Assembly: GCA_026120185.1 (NCBI GenBank)
Contig: JANUWF010001193.1
Span: forward strand, 806,001-870,000
DNA length: 64,000 bases
Direction: 5' to 3'
From: Voacanga thouarsii
Lineage: Eukaryota; Streptophyta; Magnoliopsida; Gentianales; Apocynaceae
Shown here: one piece after another, positions 38,184 to 50,013 of the stretch
Layout of the letters: each line of letters begins with the position of its first letter
Numbering within the stretch: position 1 is the first letter of the stretch
Notes under the pieces: model-generated
Told to the model about the DNA's origin: nothing
Databases searched by the model: none
What the model saw: the letters and a program-made list of their open reading frames with translations, nothing else
Program-made: the position numbers and the translations under genes

Positions 38184-38591
38184 GGCGCAGATGGAATTCT
38201 TGACAAATACTTTTCAGGAAGAGTAACCTGAGGTATGGGTTTCTGTCACTTCAGCTTTTGTTCATCTTCTTCTTCTTGCATATGAATCTTTCCAATCTCT
38301 TGTTTGGAAGCTTTCATGTTATATAAAATTTATAAAATCATTCTAGTGAAGCGAAGTCTTTAAAGCTAGCTGTAGATCTTTTACTAGATTTGAATCCAGT
38401 CTTAGTATCACAAGAAAATCCATATTGACCAGTTAGAGTTAGATCTCATTTGCTGTTTCAAATTTCACTTTTCGAGATAGTCAGACATAATCTTCCACGG
38501 ATCTTAATTTTCCCTTTGCCATCTTTTATCTAATCAAAATTTGCATCATATTTTGTCATTAGGCAGAAGAATTTGTTGAACAAGCTTAGAA

Positions 38592-40020
38592 ATGGATCTG
38601 TTAAGTGCACAATGGATGTCCGAATTGGTAAGCCATCAAAAACTTTTCCGTTATCACTCTAATTCAGAGTTCTTGATTTATTTCTCCTTCTATATATGCG
38701 TAGGAAGCAGATAGTTCTGCCCTCTTCAATCAATGGCAGATGAAGTCCATTAACAACTCATCAGTCAACAATGTTTGCATCAATCGTCATTCAACCGATG
38801 GCTACTCAGCCTACCCGTCCTCAAGCGCTGAAAGCATTCAAGAAAGGTCTCGAGCTGGAATGGTCAAATCAACCAAAGAGATCAAGAACAATGATGTCAG
38901 TTCTTATGCCTCAGCCCAGAAAGCAAGTAACAAGGTCTCTCCCGTTGCTTCCTCCAACATGATTTCTTTTGGGGAATCCAACTCACCACAAAGCAGTATC
39001 CATGATCCCTATGGAAAACGGAAGCGTGCTGTTAAGTCTGAGGCAGATGTGGTATCTCTTGGAGAGATGAACTTCTCAGAGCAATTTTCTCCTAGCTCAA
39101 TTCAGCAATTTTATGGAACCGTGGAATACGGTGAATCCACCAAAAGAGGCAGCAATAGGACTCCTTTGCAGGCTCAGGATCACGTTTTAGCAGAAAGAAA
39201 GCGGAGGGAGAGGCTGTCCGAGCAATTTGTAGCTTTGTCAGCCATGGTTCCTGGCCTAAAGAAGGTGCGACAAATTTGCGATTTGCTTCGTGTAAAGTAT
39301 AAAAAGTACTAGAACGCTTGTTGAATCTCTTTTTTCATCTCTTTGTTGGCAGTTGGACAAAGCATCTGTCCTAGGTGGTGCTATCAAATACCTAGAACAG
39401 CTGGAGGACCGCATAAAACTGCTGGAGGACGAGAAGAGGAGGACACATGAGGAGTCGGTCAATCTTTCTTCAATTTCCAAGAGGCCCAGATTTACTTCTT
39501 CCGATGAAACTTCTTCGTCTGATGGGAACTCCGACAGCACCCTCGACCAGTCGTCACCGGAGATTGAAGTAAGAACTTCCGACACAAATGTGCTGGTTAG
39601 AGTCTACTGTGAAAAACGCAGTGGGATCATAAAAGAAGTTCTATGTGAAATAGAGAAGCTTCACCTTGGTATCATTAGCAGTAGCGTTATTCCATTCGGC
39701 AGTATCTCAGTAAATATTACCGTTATTGCGCAGGTATCTTCTGTTTGCCTGTTACGAACTGGTATCAAGGTGTTCTCAAGTAAAGATGATAAGCTTTTAT
39801 GATGGTCAGATTGGGATATTAAAGTTTTAATCAACACTAAAAATCTCGTATCAATCTAAACTAGCTGGATATTCTAGATCCCAGATATATTGTCAATTTT
39901 TTTTTTCGTTTTTTAAGGTTAGTTTCTGTATGTTCTATTCTGCAGATGGACAGTGCAGTCTGCATGAGCGCAGAGGATATTGCAAATACTATACGAACGG
40001 CTATCCAAAAGCTCATGTGA
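38592..40020 (+). CDS. bHLH transcription factor, subgroup IVa (bHLH18/19/25/NAI1-like), copy 1
   Basis: Four coding exons: 38592-38627 (MDLLSAQWMSEL), 38704-39264, 39353-39733 and 39946-40020, all GT-AG and phase 0, giving 350 residues. A leader intron runs from 38233 to about 38576. The basic region starts at His172 (HVLAERKRRERL), with His172, Glu176 and Arg180 forming the E-box/G-box contact set. The helix-loop-helix continues over the exon junction (MVPGLKK/LDKASVLGGAIKYL), with a coiled helix QLEDRIKLLEDEK. A C-terminal ACT-like domain follows (VLVRVYCEKRSGIIKEVLCE). Known IVa members act in the nucleus in ER-body formation, jasmonate-linked iron uptake or specialised metabolism. The role of this one is unknown. 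No disruption seen. Confidence 0.93.
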
Positions 40021-41005
40021 GGAGGATATGTGGAGGAACCTCGCTACTAGCACTGTTGATCAATAGTAGTCAATATATATATAAGATCAGTATGATTGAT
40101 GTTTCTTAGTTCTTCTGTCTTCTTCAGATTTGTATCAGTTGATAAGAAGGCCTTTGAATCTCTGTGTTTGTGAGTCCGATCACTTGAGCAGCTTAGGAAT
40201 TTTTATACCACGTTAAGCTGCGTTTTCATTTTTCCTCGTAATGCAAGTGGTTTTTTGGCTCGCCCTTGGTAGCAGGAGAAATCATAAGGCCCTGAAAGAA
40301 GTGACTCTTGTTCTTGTAATTCAGGCCTAGTGTAGTTCTTTTTGGGCCATCTTGTACTTGCATTTTCTTTAATTCAATCTGTCTGTCACCGAATTATGTC
40401 ATATATATGTCGTAGATAATTTAACAATGAATTGTATTGTATAATTTTTTGTGTGTGAAGTATAATTTTATAATATATGTGATTTATCAAAGAATTGTAC
40501 TTATTCGACGAAAACAAGTGCCTACTGTTCACCCTTTTTTCTGATTATACGTGGAAAATGCTTATTGTATTAAGGTCACGTGATGTGTCCTTCCTTTCCA
40601 TGTATTCTCAATAAGGAAAAAGAAAAAAAAAATTTGGGGGTTTAGATAAAAAAAAATAAATAAATGTCATGATTTAGCTAAACTTCCAATATTTCTGATC
40701 CCAAAAGAGATAATTGATTGAAAAATTTACAAAATATCCAGAAATTCAACGCCAAATGGAGAGTATCTGCTCCCCCCCAGAAAAAACCTGGTCTAGTCCC
40801 GCACAAAAATGGCGTTAGATCCAAATTAAGTGCAGGCAATCTGGGATGGTATTCGGAGATGCAAATGATAGCTAGGTTTGCTAATGCACTACATTGTGTA
40901 TATATGAACCTTGGACAACTTCAAATCCTACACGGTTTCCTCACTAAAGTTTGTTCCTTTAAGAGTTTCACATATCATTGGGATAGTTCATGCGGTTAGA
41001 TTTGA
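40021..41005 (+). other. bHLH gene 1 3' UTR and spacer
   Basis: The 3' UTR probably ends by about 40400, although no clear AATAAA was singled out. The remainder, including an open frame at 40718-40999, has no recognisable product. 40997-41005 is the left target duplication of the MULE. Confidence 0.45.
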
Positions 41006-41112
41006 GGGGTTTTTTTTATCACAATGGCCCCATTTGGGGCCATTCGGCTTCACGTGGCCCCGCGGGGGAAGGAGGCCTGAAATGGCCTCGACGCATTCGC
41101 CGATAGCGTCCT
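41006..41112 (+). repeat. MULE left terminal inverted repeat
   Basis: Reverse complement of 49692-49796, with only a few differences (one G and one T in the first run, C/G near 41022, G/A near 41070, G/A near 41103). It includes the ATGGCCCC/GGGGCCAT hairpin and ends with GATAGCGTCCT. Confidence 0.92.
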
Positions 41113-41159
41113 TATACTTAAGACGCTACTCTTAAATGCGTCCTCAGTTAGGACCCTAT

Positions 41160-41491
41160 CACGGATAGCGTCCTACCCGTTCGTCTTTTTTATCGCACCG
41201 CGCCTCTGCAATTTTCATTTCACTTCGACAGCGGCGGCTTTTCTCTTTCGCTGCACTTCCTCCGGCGACTACGAACAACCTTATTCGGCGTTCTTCTCTG
41301 ATAACGTCAACCCTTCTTCTGCTCCGGCGACGCAGGCGGCTCCGGCGACGCAAGCGGCACTTCACTTCTGCTCTGGCGACCATAGCATTGTTCTCCTCGC
41401 GGGAGCGAACAATCTCCTCCACCGGCAACGGCGACGGTAGCAGTCTACTTAGGCGGCGCGTCATGTGCACGACATTTTCTCTGATTTCGAG
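41160..41491 (+). promoter_or_regulatory. GC-rich leader exon of the MULE PMD gene (inferred)
   Basis: A CG-rich block, unlike the AT-rich surroundings, ends at a GTATGT donor (41492). The matching acceptor would lie before the ATG at 42722. It reads as an Arg-rich frame on the minus strand, which is better explained by its base composition. It may be captured host 5' UTR sequence or the element's own promoter. Confidence 0.4.
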
Positions 41492-41789
41492 GTATGTCAT
41501 GCTTCTTGGTCTTTATTTTTTAATTAGTTGATATAATTTCTGAATATAATGTATGTCTTTTGTTGCATTAATTTTTATTTTTTATATATCATAAATTACC
41601 ATTTAAGATTTGGGAATATATTGTATATTTATTTTTTTTATCCATTAGAGATTTATGTTACCTTTTTGTATAGTACTCTGATTGTATAAATATGTTTATA
41701 GCTTTGTATTCTGGTGAAAGGATTTGGAATATAGGAAGTAAAAGAAAACTGCATTATGGATAATATACTATTCTGGTGGAAGGATTTGG

Positions 41790-42457
41790 AATATAAGAAT
41801 TCTTATTATTATTAATTTATTATTTAATATACTATTATTATTTATTATTTAATATATTAATATTACTATTATTAGTATTATTATTTTTAATATACTATTA
41901 TTATTTGTATTAGTAGTATTATTATTATTATTATTATTTATTTAATATATTACTATTACTATTATTATTAGTATTAGTATTAGTATTATTATTATTTATA
42001 ATATACTATTATTATTTATTATTTACTAAAATATTAAATAATAAATAATAATAACAATAATAATAATAGTATATTAAAAAATAAAAATAAAATAATAATA
42101 TACTATTATTATTTTATTATTATTTTATTATTCAATATATTACTATTATTATTTGTATTAGTATTATCATTATTTTTAATACACTATTATTATTATTATT
42201 TTAATATACTATTATTATTATTAGTTTATTTTTGTAATATATTATTATAATTTTTTTTATATACTAGTAGTAGTATTATTATTATTATTATATTTTTATT
42301 ATTAATATACTATTATTATTATTACTATTAATAGACTATTATTACTATAATTACTTTTAATATACTATTATTATTATTTTAATTACTGTTAATACGCTAT
42401 TATTATAATTATTACTTTAAATATACTGTTATTATTAATTTATTTTTGTAATGTACG

Positions 42458-42511
<54 letters not shown>

Positions 42512-42550
42512 GTAGTTGTTATTATTAATATTTTATTGTTTAAATATACG

Positions 42551-42582
<32 letters not shown>

Positions 42583-42600
42583 AAAAATTAGATAACAATA
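41790..42600 (+). repeat. (ATT)n/(TTA)n microsatellite-rich region
   Basis: About 800 bp almost entirely of ATT/TAT/AGT triplets, with both strand senses present (AATAATAAT at 42030-42075). It lies in the inferred leader intron of the PMD gene and accounts for about a tenth of the element. Confidence 0.95.
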
Positions 42601-42721
42601 CTTGTATTATTAAATTCTTGTGTTACGCTATTTAATTAAAACAATTAGTGATTGGATGTAGAAATTCGTACTAATACTTGTATTTATTAAAAGAAATTGA
42701 CATATCACAATATCCTTTAGG

Positions 42722-45181
42722 ATGGATCGAGTACGTGGCGATACTGTCCCCAAACCTATTTATGAGGGCTTGATATCTAGGCAGGATAGGCATCAATCTT
42801 TATTGATTTGGTCATGACATTCTGAGAGCTGTGAGATACCATTAGCCTTTAGACGTTGCGATTCTCGTTTTTGGGAGCTATTTCCATTCCCTCATCGGGT
42901 AATGGATTATATCGATTTGGCTGGTTTCGGGAGAGTCTGTAGAGTTGGGCATCTTCATGTAGATCATGCCCTTGTGACTGCATTAGTTGAGAGGTGGCGT
43001 CCCGAGATACATACCTTCCATCTACAGGTAGGAGAGGCCACCGTCACACTAGGAGATGTTGCGATTTTGTGGGGATTTAGAGTTGACAGTGACCCGATCA
43101 TTGTAGAGGTTTACGGGCGCCCTCGGACAGCGTGGATGGATTTGATACATACGCTCCTTGGCTTTCGACCTCTGACTACCCAGTTCAGGGGTAACAGGTT
43201 GGAGAAGTCGGCCCTTGAGGTGCATTTTTCACTCCCTCTTCCAGACGATACTTCTAATGCAGTGGTGCAGCAGAGGGTATGTGGATTCATTTTTCTTCTT
43301 ATTGGTAGTATGATTCTGTCTGACAAATCGGGTCATCTACTGCCTCTTCGTTTTCTACCATTCATTGCGGACTTACATTATTGTGGTCAGCTTAGCTGGG
43401 GTGATGCGGCTCTAGTGTGGATGGATAGATGCCTCTGCGAGACAACTGACCCTGCTGCGAGGGAGATTTGTGGTCCTATGGTTCTGCTTCAGGTTAAATT
43501 TTTAGCTCCATTATTTCTTTTCCAATTACTTTAGATGTTCTATAGTCTAGTAAAATAGTAATAAAATTTGAGTAACCTGTATTATTTGATTGTGTAGTTA
43601 TGGGCTTGGGAACACATCCCTATCTTACGTCCTGATAGGGTTGAGCCAGGCCATAGACCTCAACTTGCACCGTATGGTGCGAGGTGAAACGTGCGGCTAT
43701 GGCTACATCGGACGCCGACGCACGTTCTAGTGACATACAGAGATCAGTTAGACGCGATGCAGGATCATCATGTACGTATTTAGATTTTTCTGCCAGAAAT
43801 TTTTTATTACGCATATTGTCGTTTTAGTGTTTCAATTAAACGTTTTCAAATTGTGTCAGTTTATTTGGTGCCCATACGATGCTATAGACCTAGAGTTCAT
43901 GTCAGCGAGATACATGGAGGGTTCAGACATCTGGCGATCACAGACTTCACTCATATGTTGGGACGTCGTAGAGTTTCACTGCCCCGACCGTATGCTTCGA
44001 CAGTTTGGTATATTACAGCTCATTCCCCAGAGTTGTGAGTACGATATTGAGTTGCACGTGACTGGTACTCGGGGGAACCATACGACCAACTGGTCTCATC
44101 ACTATTCAGCGTTCATAGTACTGTGGGGTTCGCGACATCAGACAGTCGTGCAGGGCGCTCTCGGGATAGGGGTGGAGCCGGACTATCCATCTTGGTACCG
44201 GCTGAGGACTAGGTGGCGGATTGATAATCCGTCCCCACCAGGAGGTGAGGTCGCCGGCTACCAAGGGACTGGTTCGGGACACACAGTCATGGTAAGTATA
44301 TTATTCAGTAGTCCATGTTTTTTCTCGATAATGTATTATTATTCGTACTCGATTTTTTTTGACATGGGTTTTTTTTTTTTTTATGACTATTACAGTCAGA
44401 CAGGTTTTACAGAGTTATATCCATTACCACGGAGGCTTTAGCTACAGCTGACTCATATTCGAGAGCAGCTTTCGAGCGTATCAGGGATACATGCACTCTT
44501 TCTCTTACCGCGGCCGGATTTGATCTTATTAGTTATGGCACACGTCCCATTCCAGAAGTGGGTGTACCCGCGATTCCGGAGCAGGCAGTCAGTAGAGGGC
44601 CTCGAGCACGGGTTGAGGGTTGGGCCATTCCGGGTCAGCGTCGAGGTAGTAGGCAAGCTCGTGCCGCCCCAACTGCCACAGTTGCCCCCGAGGTTGCACC
44701 AAATCTCGTACTGCTATTAGCTGCTCCGATTGGAGAGTTCGATGCGAGACCATCTGAGGAGTTTGAGGCGGGACCATCTAGAGAGTACGAGGCGGGACCA
44801 TCTGGGGATCCAGCTGCGTAGACTCTGGATGTCTTGATCTTTAGCACTACTTGCCGTTCACCATCGACAAAGGACGGGGTGGATGGTATTGCAGAGCAGA
44901 GGCCTGACACATTGACGCAGGCTTCTGATATGGGACCGGGGCAAGTCACGCAGGCGTCTGCGCATGTTCTACCTACAGAATCCATGCCATTTAGCGCGGT
45001 GGTCGATGACCAGGAGGGACCAGGACTTAAAGTTCAGTGACATCGGCGGCGACCTAGACATTATCATCCGACAGTGCCAGAGCAGGGAGATCCCATTGTA
45101 CCCGTCGAGGGTGCACATGCTGCAGCAGACATACGCCCGAGGCCCAGACGTGTTGTCCGACCCCGACCATGTGGCACATAA
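42722..45181 (+). pseudogene. MULE-borne plant mobile domain (PMD, MAIN-like) gene
   Basis: Exons 42722-43492, 43598-43771, 43860-44291 and 44396-45181, with GT-AG introns and one continuous frame of about 720 codons. The frame is broken only by TGA at 42815, TGA at 43685, TAG at 44819 and TGA at 45038. PMD landmarks: HTFHLQVGEATVTLGDVAIL, then DVVEFHCPDRMLRQFG, then NWSHHY and a C-terminal tail of three EAGPS-type repeats and an Arg/Pro-rich end. PMD proteins include host MAIN/MAIL1 (genome stability, silencing) and many transposon-borne forms whose role is unknown. Lack of frameshifts shows the gene was kept intact until recently. If the TAG at 44819 were a real end, the product would be about 600 residues. 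Confidence 0.88.
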
Positions 45182-46677
45182 ACTCAATCCGCATGTTTTC
45201 TTATTGTTCTGTATATAATTGATTCTTACTTTACCATTTTTTTTTATTTTTGCATTTTTGATTTGGCAAAATGCATTTGCACTATCTCCAGTTGTATTTT
45301 GTTACTAGTTATATTAACAATTAATTATGTAACTCAAAACATGCGTTTGTACATGTTACTATGGAGATTTTATAGTGTAGTTAAATACCAATTGGATTTG
45401 GATTAGTTTAAAAATTAAATATATTATATTTATTTATATTTTATAATATTACACTTTATTTATATTTCATCAACAAAAATTTCATTGTCCCCACCATTAA
45501 TACTATAAATATTAAAAATTTATACTTAAGAGCTTGGAAAAAAAAATTCATTTGGAGTTTCATTTAACAAAAATTTCATTGTCCCCACCATATATATTTC
45601 ATTTGGAGTTTCTCAAGGTCTTGGATTTTCAATGGAAAAATCTTTCGTAGGAGAATTCTTCATCCTCAGGAAATACTACTAGACTTTCCATTCAGCTTGA
45701 ATCCTCCAGGAAATTTTCTGTAAGCATTTTTAGTAGAGACATTCGTTCATGTAGTGGCAAAAAATTGAACGATGGAGATAAATATTTAGTGGAAAAAAGA
45801 GACATTCGTTCATATAGTGGCAAAAAAAGAACCATCAGATAGTGGCATTCAATTTCATTGTCCCCACACTTTATTTATATTTATTTACATTTATATTACA
45901 CTTTATGTGGTTCTTATGCATATATTTATTTATATTTATAGTATAAAAATTGAATGCAGATGGAGATAAATATACTTACCATTTTTTAGCACCCTGGACG
46001 TCAAATAATAATTCGCAGAGTAATACTGTAAGCATGTCTTGATGATCTACTTTTGATGCCCACGTTCACGCCTCTCGTATAGTTTCAGGAAAACAAAAGA
46101 GAGACGTAGAACGTGTGCGTCAAAGATAGATTGTCAAGAGCTAGAAAGCTTTTACCCAGCGTCTTAAATTTTCAAGAGTTGTTATATAGGCAGAATTTGA
46201 GAGTAAGGACGCTACTAAAAGTAGCGTCCTACATGAGGACGCTAACTACAGATGCATCCTAACCCTGCGGTCGGCCACCTTGTCCGCTGGATCTTTTAGT
46301 TGGATTTCGATATGACGTTGAACGTTACCGTGACATGCGTCCTATGACAGCTTTTCTGAAATTATTCGAAAATTGCTGTTTCGGTTCAGTAGGATGCTAC
46401 TGATATTAGCGTCCTATTTGGAACTGACAAAATATTCTCGCTTTGGGACAAGATACCCGAGATTTGAGCGTACTTCAGATTTGACATTGTACCATAGGAC
46501 ACTATTAGGAATAGCGTCCTTATGAAGGACGCAGCTCTGAATAGCGTCCTATAGCGCCTATTTAGCTCCATGCAATCTCGGAGCCACTTCATTCCGTTCT
46601 TCCAAAAGAAAAAAAACACCAGCAGAGAGGAAGCCAAACTACGATAACTTGAAGTTATTTTTTTTCCAAGTCCATTT
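45182..46677 (+). promoter_or_regulatory. Intergenic region of the MULE with TAGCGTCCT motif cluster
   Basis: The AT-rich first part contains a repeated 'atttcattgtccccacc' (about 45478, 45576, 45860) and 'gagacattcgttcat' (about 45736, 45799). The second part (46200-46560) holds at least six TAGCGTCCT/AGGACGCTA-like motifs in both orientations, matching those beside the TIRs. It lies directly upstream of the transposase gene, so it is its probable promoter region. Confidence 0.5.
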
Positions 46678-49357
46678 ATGTCACTTGAAACTCCACTATC
46701 CCTTGGCTTCTTCTGGGATTGCCCTCTCTTACACGAAGCAGGCGGTTCAGTCATCTTTGCAGGCTCGTGTAGAAAGAGACTAGTTTTACAACACAAAATA
46801 TCATTCCGCATGCTTGTCAACAAAATCTATACGTACATGCGGATTGATAGGACATTATTTACATTGGATATATCCATGAGATATCCTTGGGTATATGGAG
46901 ACCGTGTTCAATGGGGGTTGCTTGTATTGCAGGATGAGAGCGATATGGAAAACATTTGGACTTTGCATTCCATTTTCAAGGAGGGTGGAGTACATATTTA
47001 TGTAAAGACAGAGCCCATTTTAGATGCACCACACAACGTGCAAACAGTTCCCTGAAGTTGATACTGACATTTCCATACCATCAACATCATTTCCCACCCA
47101 ACAACTGCCTTATACCATTTCCTACACAGATTTGCTACTCCAACAAGAAGGGTTGGAAATAACAACCGTCCAGAATCAGTTGCCACAACTACAGAGCCAT
47201 CCAAATGCTGATCCACTAAATGAGCCAGAAACAATGCAAGCGGATGAGCAACCAATAATTAATGGGACTGCAGTCATGGACTCACTAGGACCAACATTGG
47301 ATATCGACGGACCACCTGCCTCAGAAGGAGAATATGGAATCGATATTGATGACGTGGGCCATAGCGACACCGGCAGCAGTAGCCACAGTGACCAGGATGA
47401 CGTGCTACCTCGACACACATCAATGTATGCCCCACCAGAACCAACGCATCAGATACTAGTCCATGTAAGAAATTTGCATACATATAGTAGTTTCCAGGAT
47501 ATAGGCTCGGGGGCACCTGAAGGTGACTTTTACTATGCCGGTGATGACTTACGTGTTGATGACTGGACAGCAGAAAATTGGGAGTTAAGGCATAAAATGC
47601 GGTTTCGGGATAAGTCAGAAGCAGTGCATGTTGTGAGATTATGGCACGTTAAGAAGGGCTGCGAGTTCACTGTTATTAAAAGTAAGAGTGCAATTTGGAC
47701 AGCCTTTTGCAGGAATAACACTGAGTAGAACCCATGTGCTTGGTACGTTCGAATCATTAAGAAAGCAAATACTGGACAATGGGAAATTTCGGTTTGGAAT
47801 GGCAAACACACATGTCTCTAAAGGGTCATAAACAACAACAATCGAAATTTGTCCTCCAAATTTATTACACAACACATATTGCATCTTATCAGAGATAACC
47901 CCGAGATAAGTGTCAATACAATAGTAAGGGTTGTACACGACAAGTTCCAGGTTGGATGTTCATACAAAAAAGGATGGTATTCTAGGAAGACTATTGTTGA
48001 ATTTTTATATGGCACATGGTCCTCTACTTTCAAAGTACTACCAACGTATATGTTGGCGTTACAAGATTCAAATCCTGGTACAGTTGTACACTGGAAACAC
48101 CACAACATCAATGCCAGAGATACAAAGATTTTCAAGTTCGTGTTTTGGGCTTTCAAACCATCGATCGACGGATTTAGGCATTGCCGCCCTGTCATTTCAA
48201 TCGACGGAACCCATTTAAGAGGGGCATATAAGAGTGTCATGTTGATAGCAAGCACTTGGGATGCTAATAATCACGTTTTTCCCTTAGCTTTTGCTGTTAT
48301 CGATGCTGAATCAAATGAAAGTTGGGGATGGTTTCTTAGACTTCTCCGGAGACATGTGGTGCGCGAAAGACATGTTTGTATTGTGTCGAACAGGCACGCT
48401 GGAATCTTGTCAGCTATGAGGACACAAGCTGAGTGGGCGGAGCCAATGAGAGTTCATAGGTACTGTCTACACCATATTCGTGCCAATTTTAACAAACAAT
48501 TCAAGAACACCGAGTTGAAGCGACTCATGTACAAAGCTGGAACAGAGAGGAAGAAATCTAAGTTTGAATCTGTAATGAACGAAATAAGAGAATACAATCA
48601 GGAGGCATCCAACTGGTTGATGAGTATTGGCCCGCAAAAATGGTCACTTTCACATGATGGGGGAAATCGATACGGATGCATGATGACAAATTTATCCGAA
48701 TCGTTAAATAGTGTTCTAAAAAAAACAAGAGCATTACCTATCACAGCCCTTGTCGATGCAACATTCTCAAAGATTGTCGAATATTTTAATCTGCATCGAT
48801 TCGAGTCCACACACTGTAACAAACCATTTCCTCCGTTGATATGGAATACATTCCAAGTAGCATCGCAGAAGACAAGAAGTTATAAGGTTGTGCAATATAA
48901 TGAACGAGTTGGAATTTTCAGTGTTAGGACACCCGCGAGAGTTGGAGGAAAAGGAAACAATGTGTATACAGTAAAAATGTCTTCACGGGACTGCAGCTGC
49001 ACGAAATGGAATATTTTTAACTTGCCGTGCATGCATGTATTCGCTGTCTGTCGACACCGTGGCTGGCAACCTTCTGATTTTGTACTACCTATTTACTCAT
49101 TGGACAAATATATTGCGGCTTACAACAATGACTTCTATCCAGTCAACAATGAAAATGTATGGCGTAATGCTGACTTTTCGTTGGAGGGCTACACACCAGT
49201 CCTTAAAGATAATAGATCGGGACGGAGGCGTACTGCACGTTTTCAAGGAGAGATGGACTATCGAAATGAAGGATCTCCACTAAGATGTGGAAATTGCCAT
49301 CAAACGGGACATAACAGGCGAAATTGCAATAGCGCTAGTTTCCAACCTAGAGAATAA
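46678..49357 (+). pseudogene. MULE transposase (MURA-type), disrupted
   Basis: An N-terminal frame from 46678 (or ATG at 46810) runs to about 47030, where one base shift moves to the frame 47024-49357. That frame has two stops, TAG at 47726 and TAA at 47819. Numbering from 47849, landmarks are: first catalytic Asp119 (ISIDGTHLRG); CLHHIRANF Cys/His; Glu284 (NLSESLN); a SWIM zinc finger (CSCTKWNIFNLPCMHVF); and a terminal CCHC knuckle (CGNCHQTGHNRRNC). The second catalytic Asp (normally SDRH) is Asn181 (VSNRH, codon AAC at 48389). It would bind TIRs and cut and join DNA in the nucleus, but this copy should be inactive. Confidence 0.92.
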
Positions 49358-49691
49358 ATTAAATTGTATTCAGTTGTATTGTAACAAATTTATTTAATGA
49401 TAATAAAATTCATTTTGCAGTTGACATTGTTTGCCCCATTTTTTTTATTTATCCATTAATTACACAAACTTCTATTACATTTTTAAAAGTTAATATAATT
49501 TCAATCATTAATACAGACAATTTATCTAGTAAAGGATAAGTATAACATAATCGCATGCATACGACGCTATCTACGAATGCGTCCTAAGTAAATACGGACG
49601 CATTCGTTGATAGCGTCCTCATTCAAATGAGGACGCTACCCATGAATGCGTAAATAAGGACGCAATCGTCGATAGCGTCCTCATTTAAATG

Positions 49692-49796
49692 AGGACGCTA
49701 TTGGCGAATGCGTCGAGGCCATTTCAGGCCTCCTTTCCCCGCGGGGCCACGTGAAGCCGAATGGCCCCAAATGGGGCCATTCTGATAAAAAAACCC
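49692..49796 (-). repeat. MULE right terminal inverted repeat
   Basis: Partner of 41006-41112. Immediately inside it (49560-49691) is an array of AGGACGC/GCGTCCT motifs in alternating orientation. Confidence 0.92.
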
Positions 49797-49805
49797 TAGA
49801 TTTGA

Positions 49806-49955
49806 CTGCATTTGATGGTCATACACATTCATGCGTTCCCCCAGCTTCATCTTGATCACTCAATATGACATTTTCGAAAGGCTGCCCGCTCGCCAGTCGC
49901 TACTATTAGGAAACCGCAGACGAATTAAACTGGGAAACCAGCATGAGGCAACCAC

Positions 49956-50013
<58 letters not shown>

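Larger units (their letters stand above)
41006..49796 (+). mobile_element. Mutator-like element (MULE) carrying PMD and transposase genes
   Basis: An 8791-bp element flanked by a perfect 9-bp target duplication TAGATTTGA (40997-41005 and 49797-49805), the length expected of Mutator transposition. Terminal inverted repeats (41006-41112 and 49692-49796) start GGG(G)TTTTTTTATCA and agree at about 95% by eye. Each holds a hairpin ATGGCCCC-ATTT-GGGGCCAT. Inside are a GC-rich leader, an (ATT)n tract, a PMD-type gene (42722-45181) and a MURA-type transposase gene (46678-49357), both on the plus strand. Both genes carry stops, so the copy is probably non-autonomous now, but its intact ends mean it could still be mobilised. 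Confidence 0.93.

Noticed and set aside
40718..40999. 93-codon frame just left of the MULE
   Set aside because: No family signature. Host sequence resumes at 49806, and the frame does not depend on or continue through the insertion in a meaningful way.
41159..41500. Minus-strand Arg-rich open frame at the MULE left end
   Set aside because: Its composition simply mirrors a GC-rich leader on the plus strand. There is no domain, and the splice donor at 41492 supports the plus strand.
42722..45181. PMD gene as an intact host gene
   Set aside because: It lies between MULE TIRs and has four in-frame stops.
43111..47516. Several long minus-strand frames inside the MULE
   Set aside because: They are opposite the PMD and transposase frames, with no motifs of their own.
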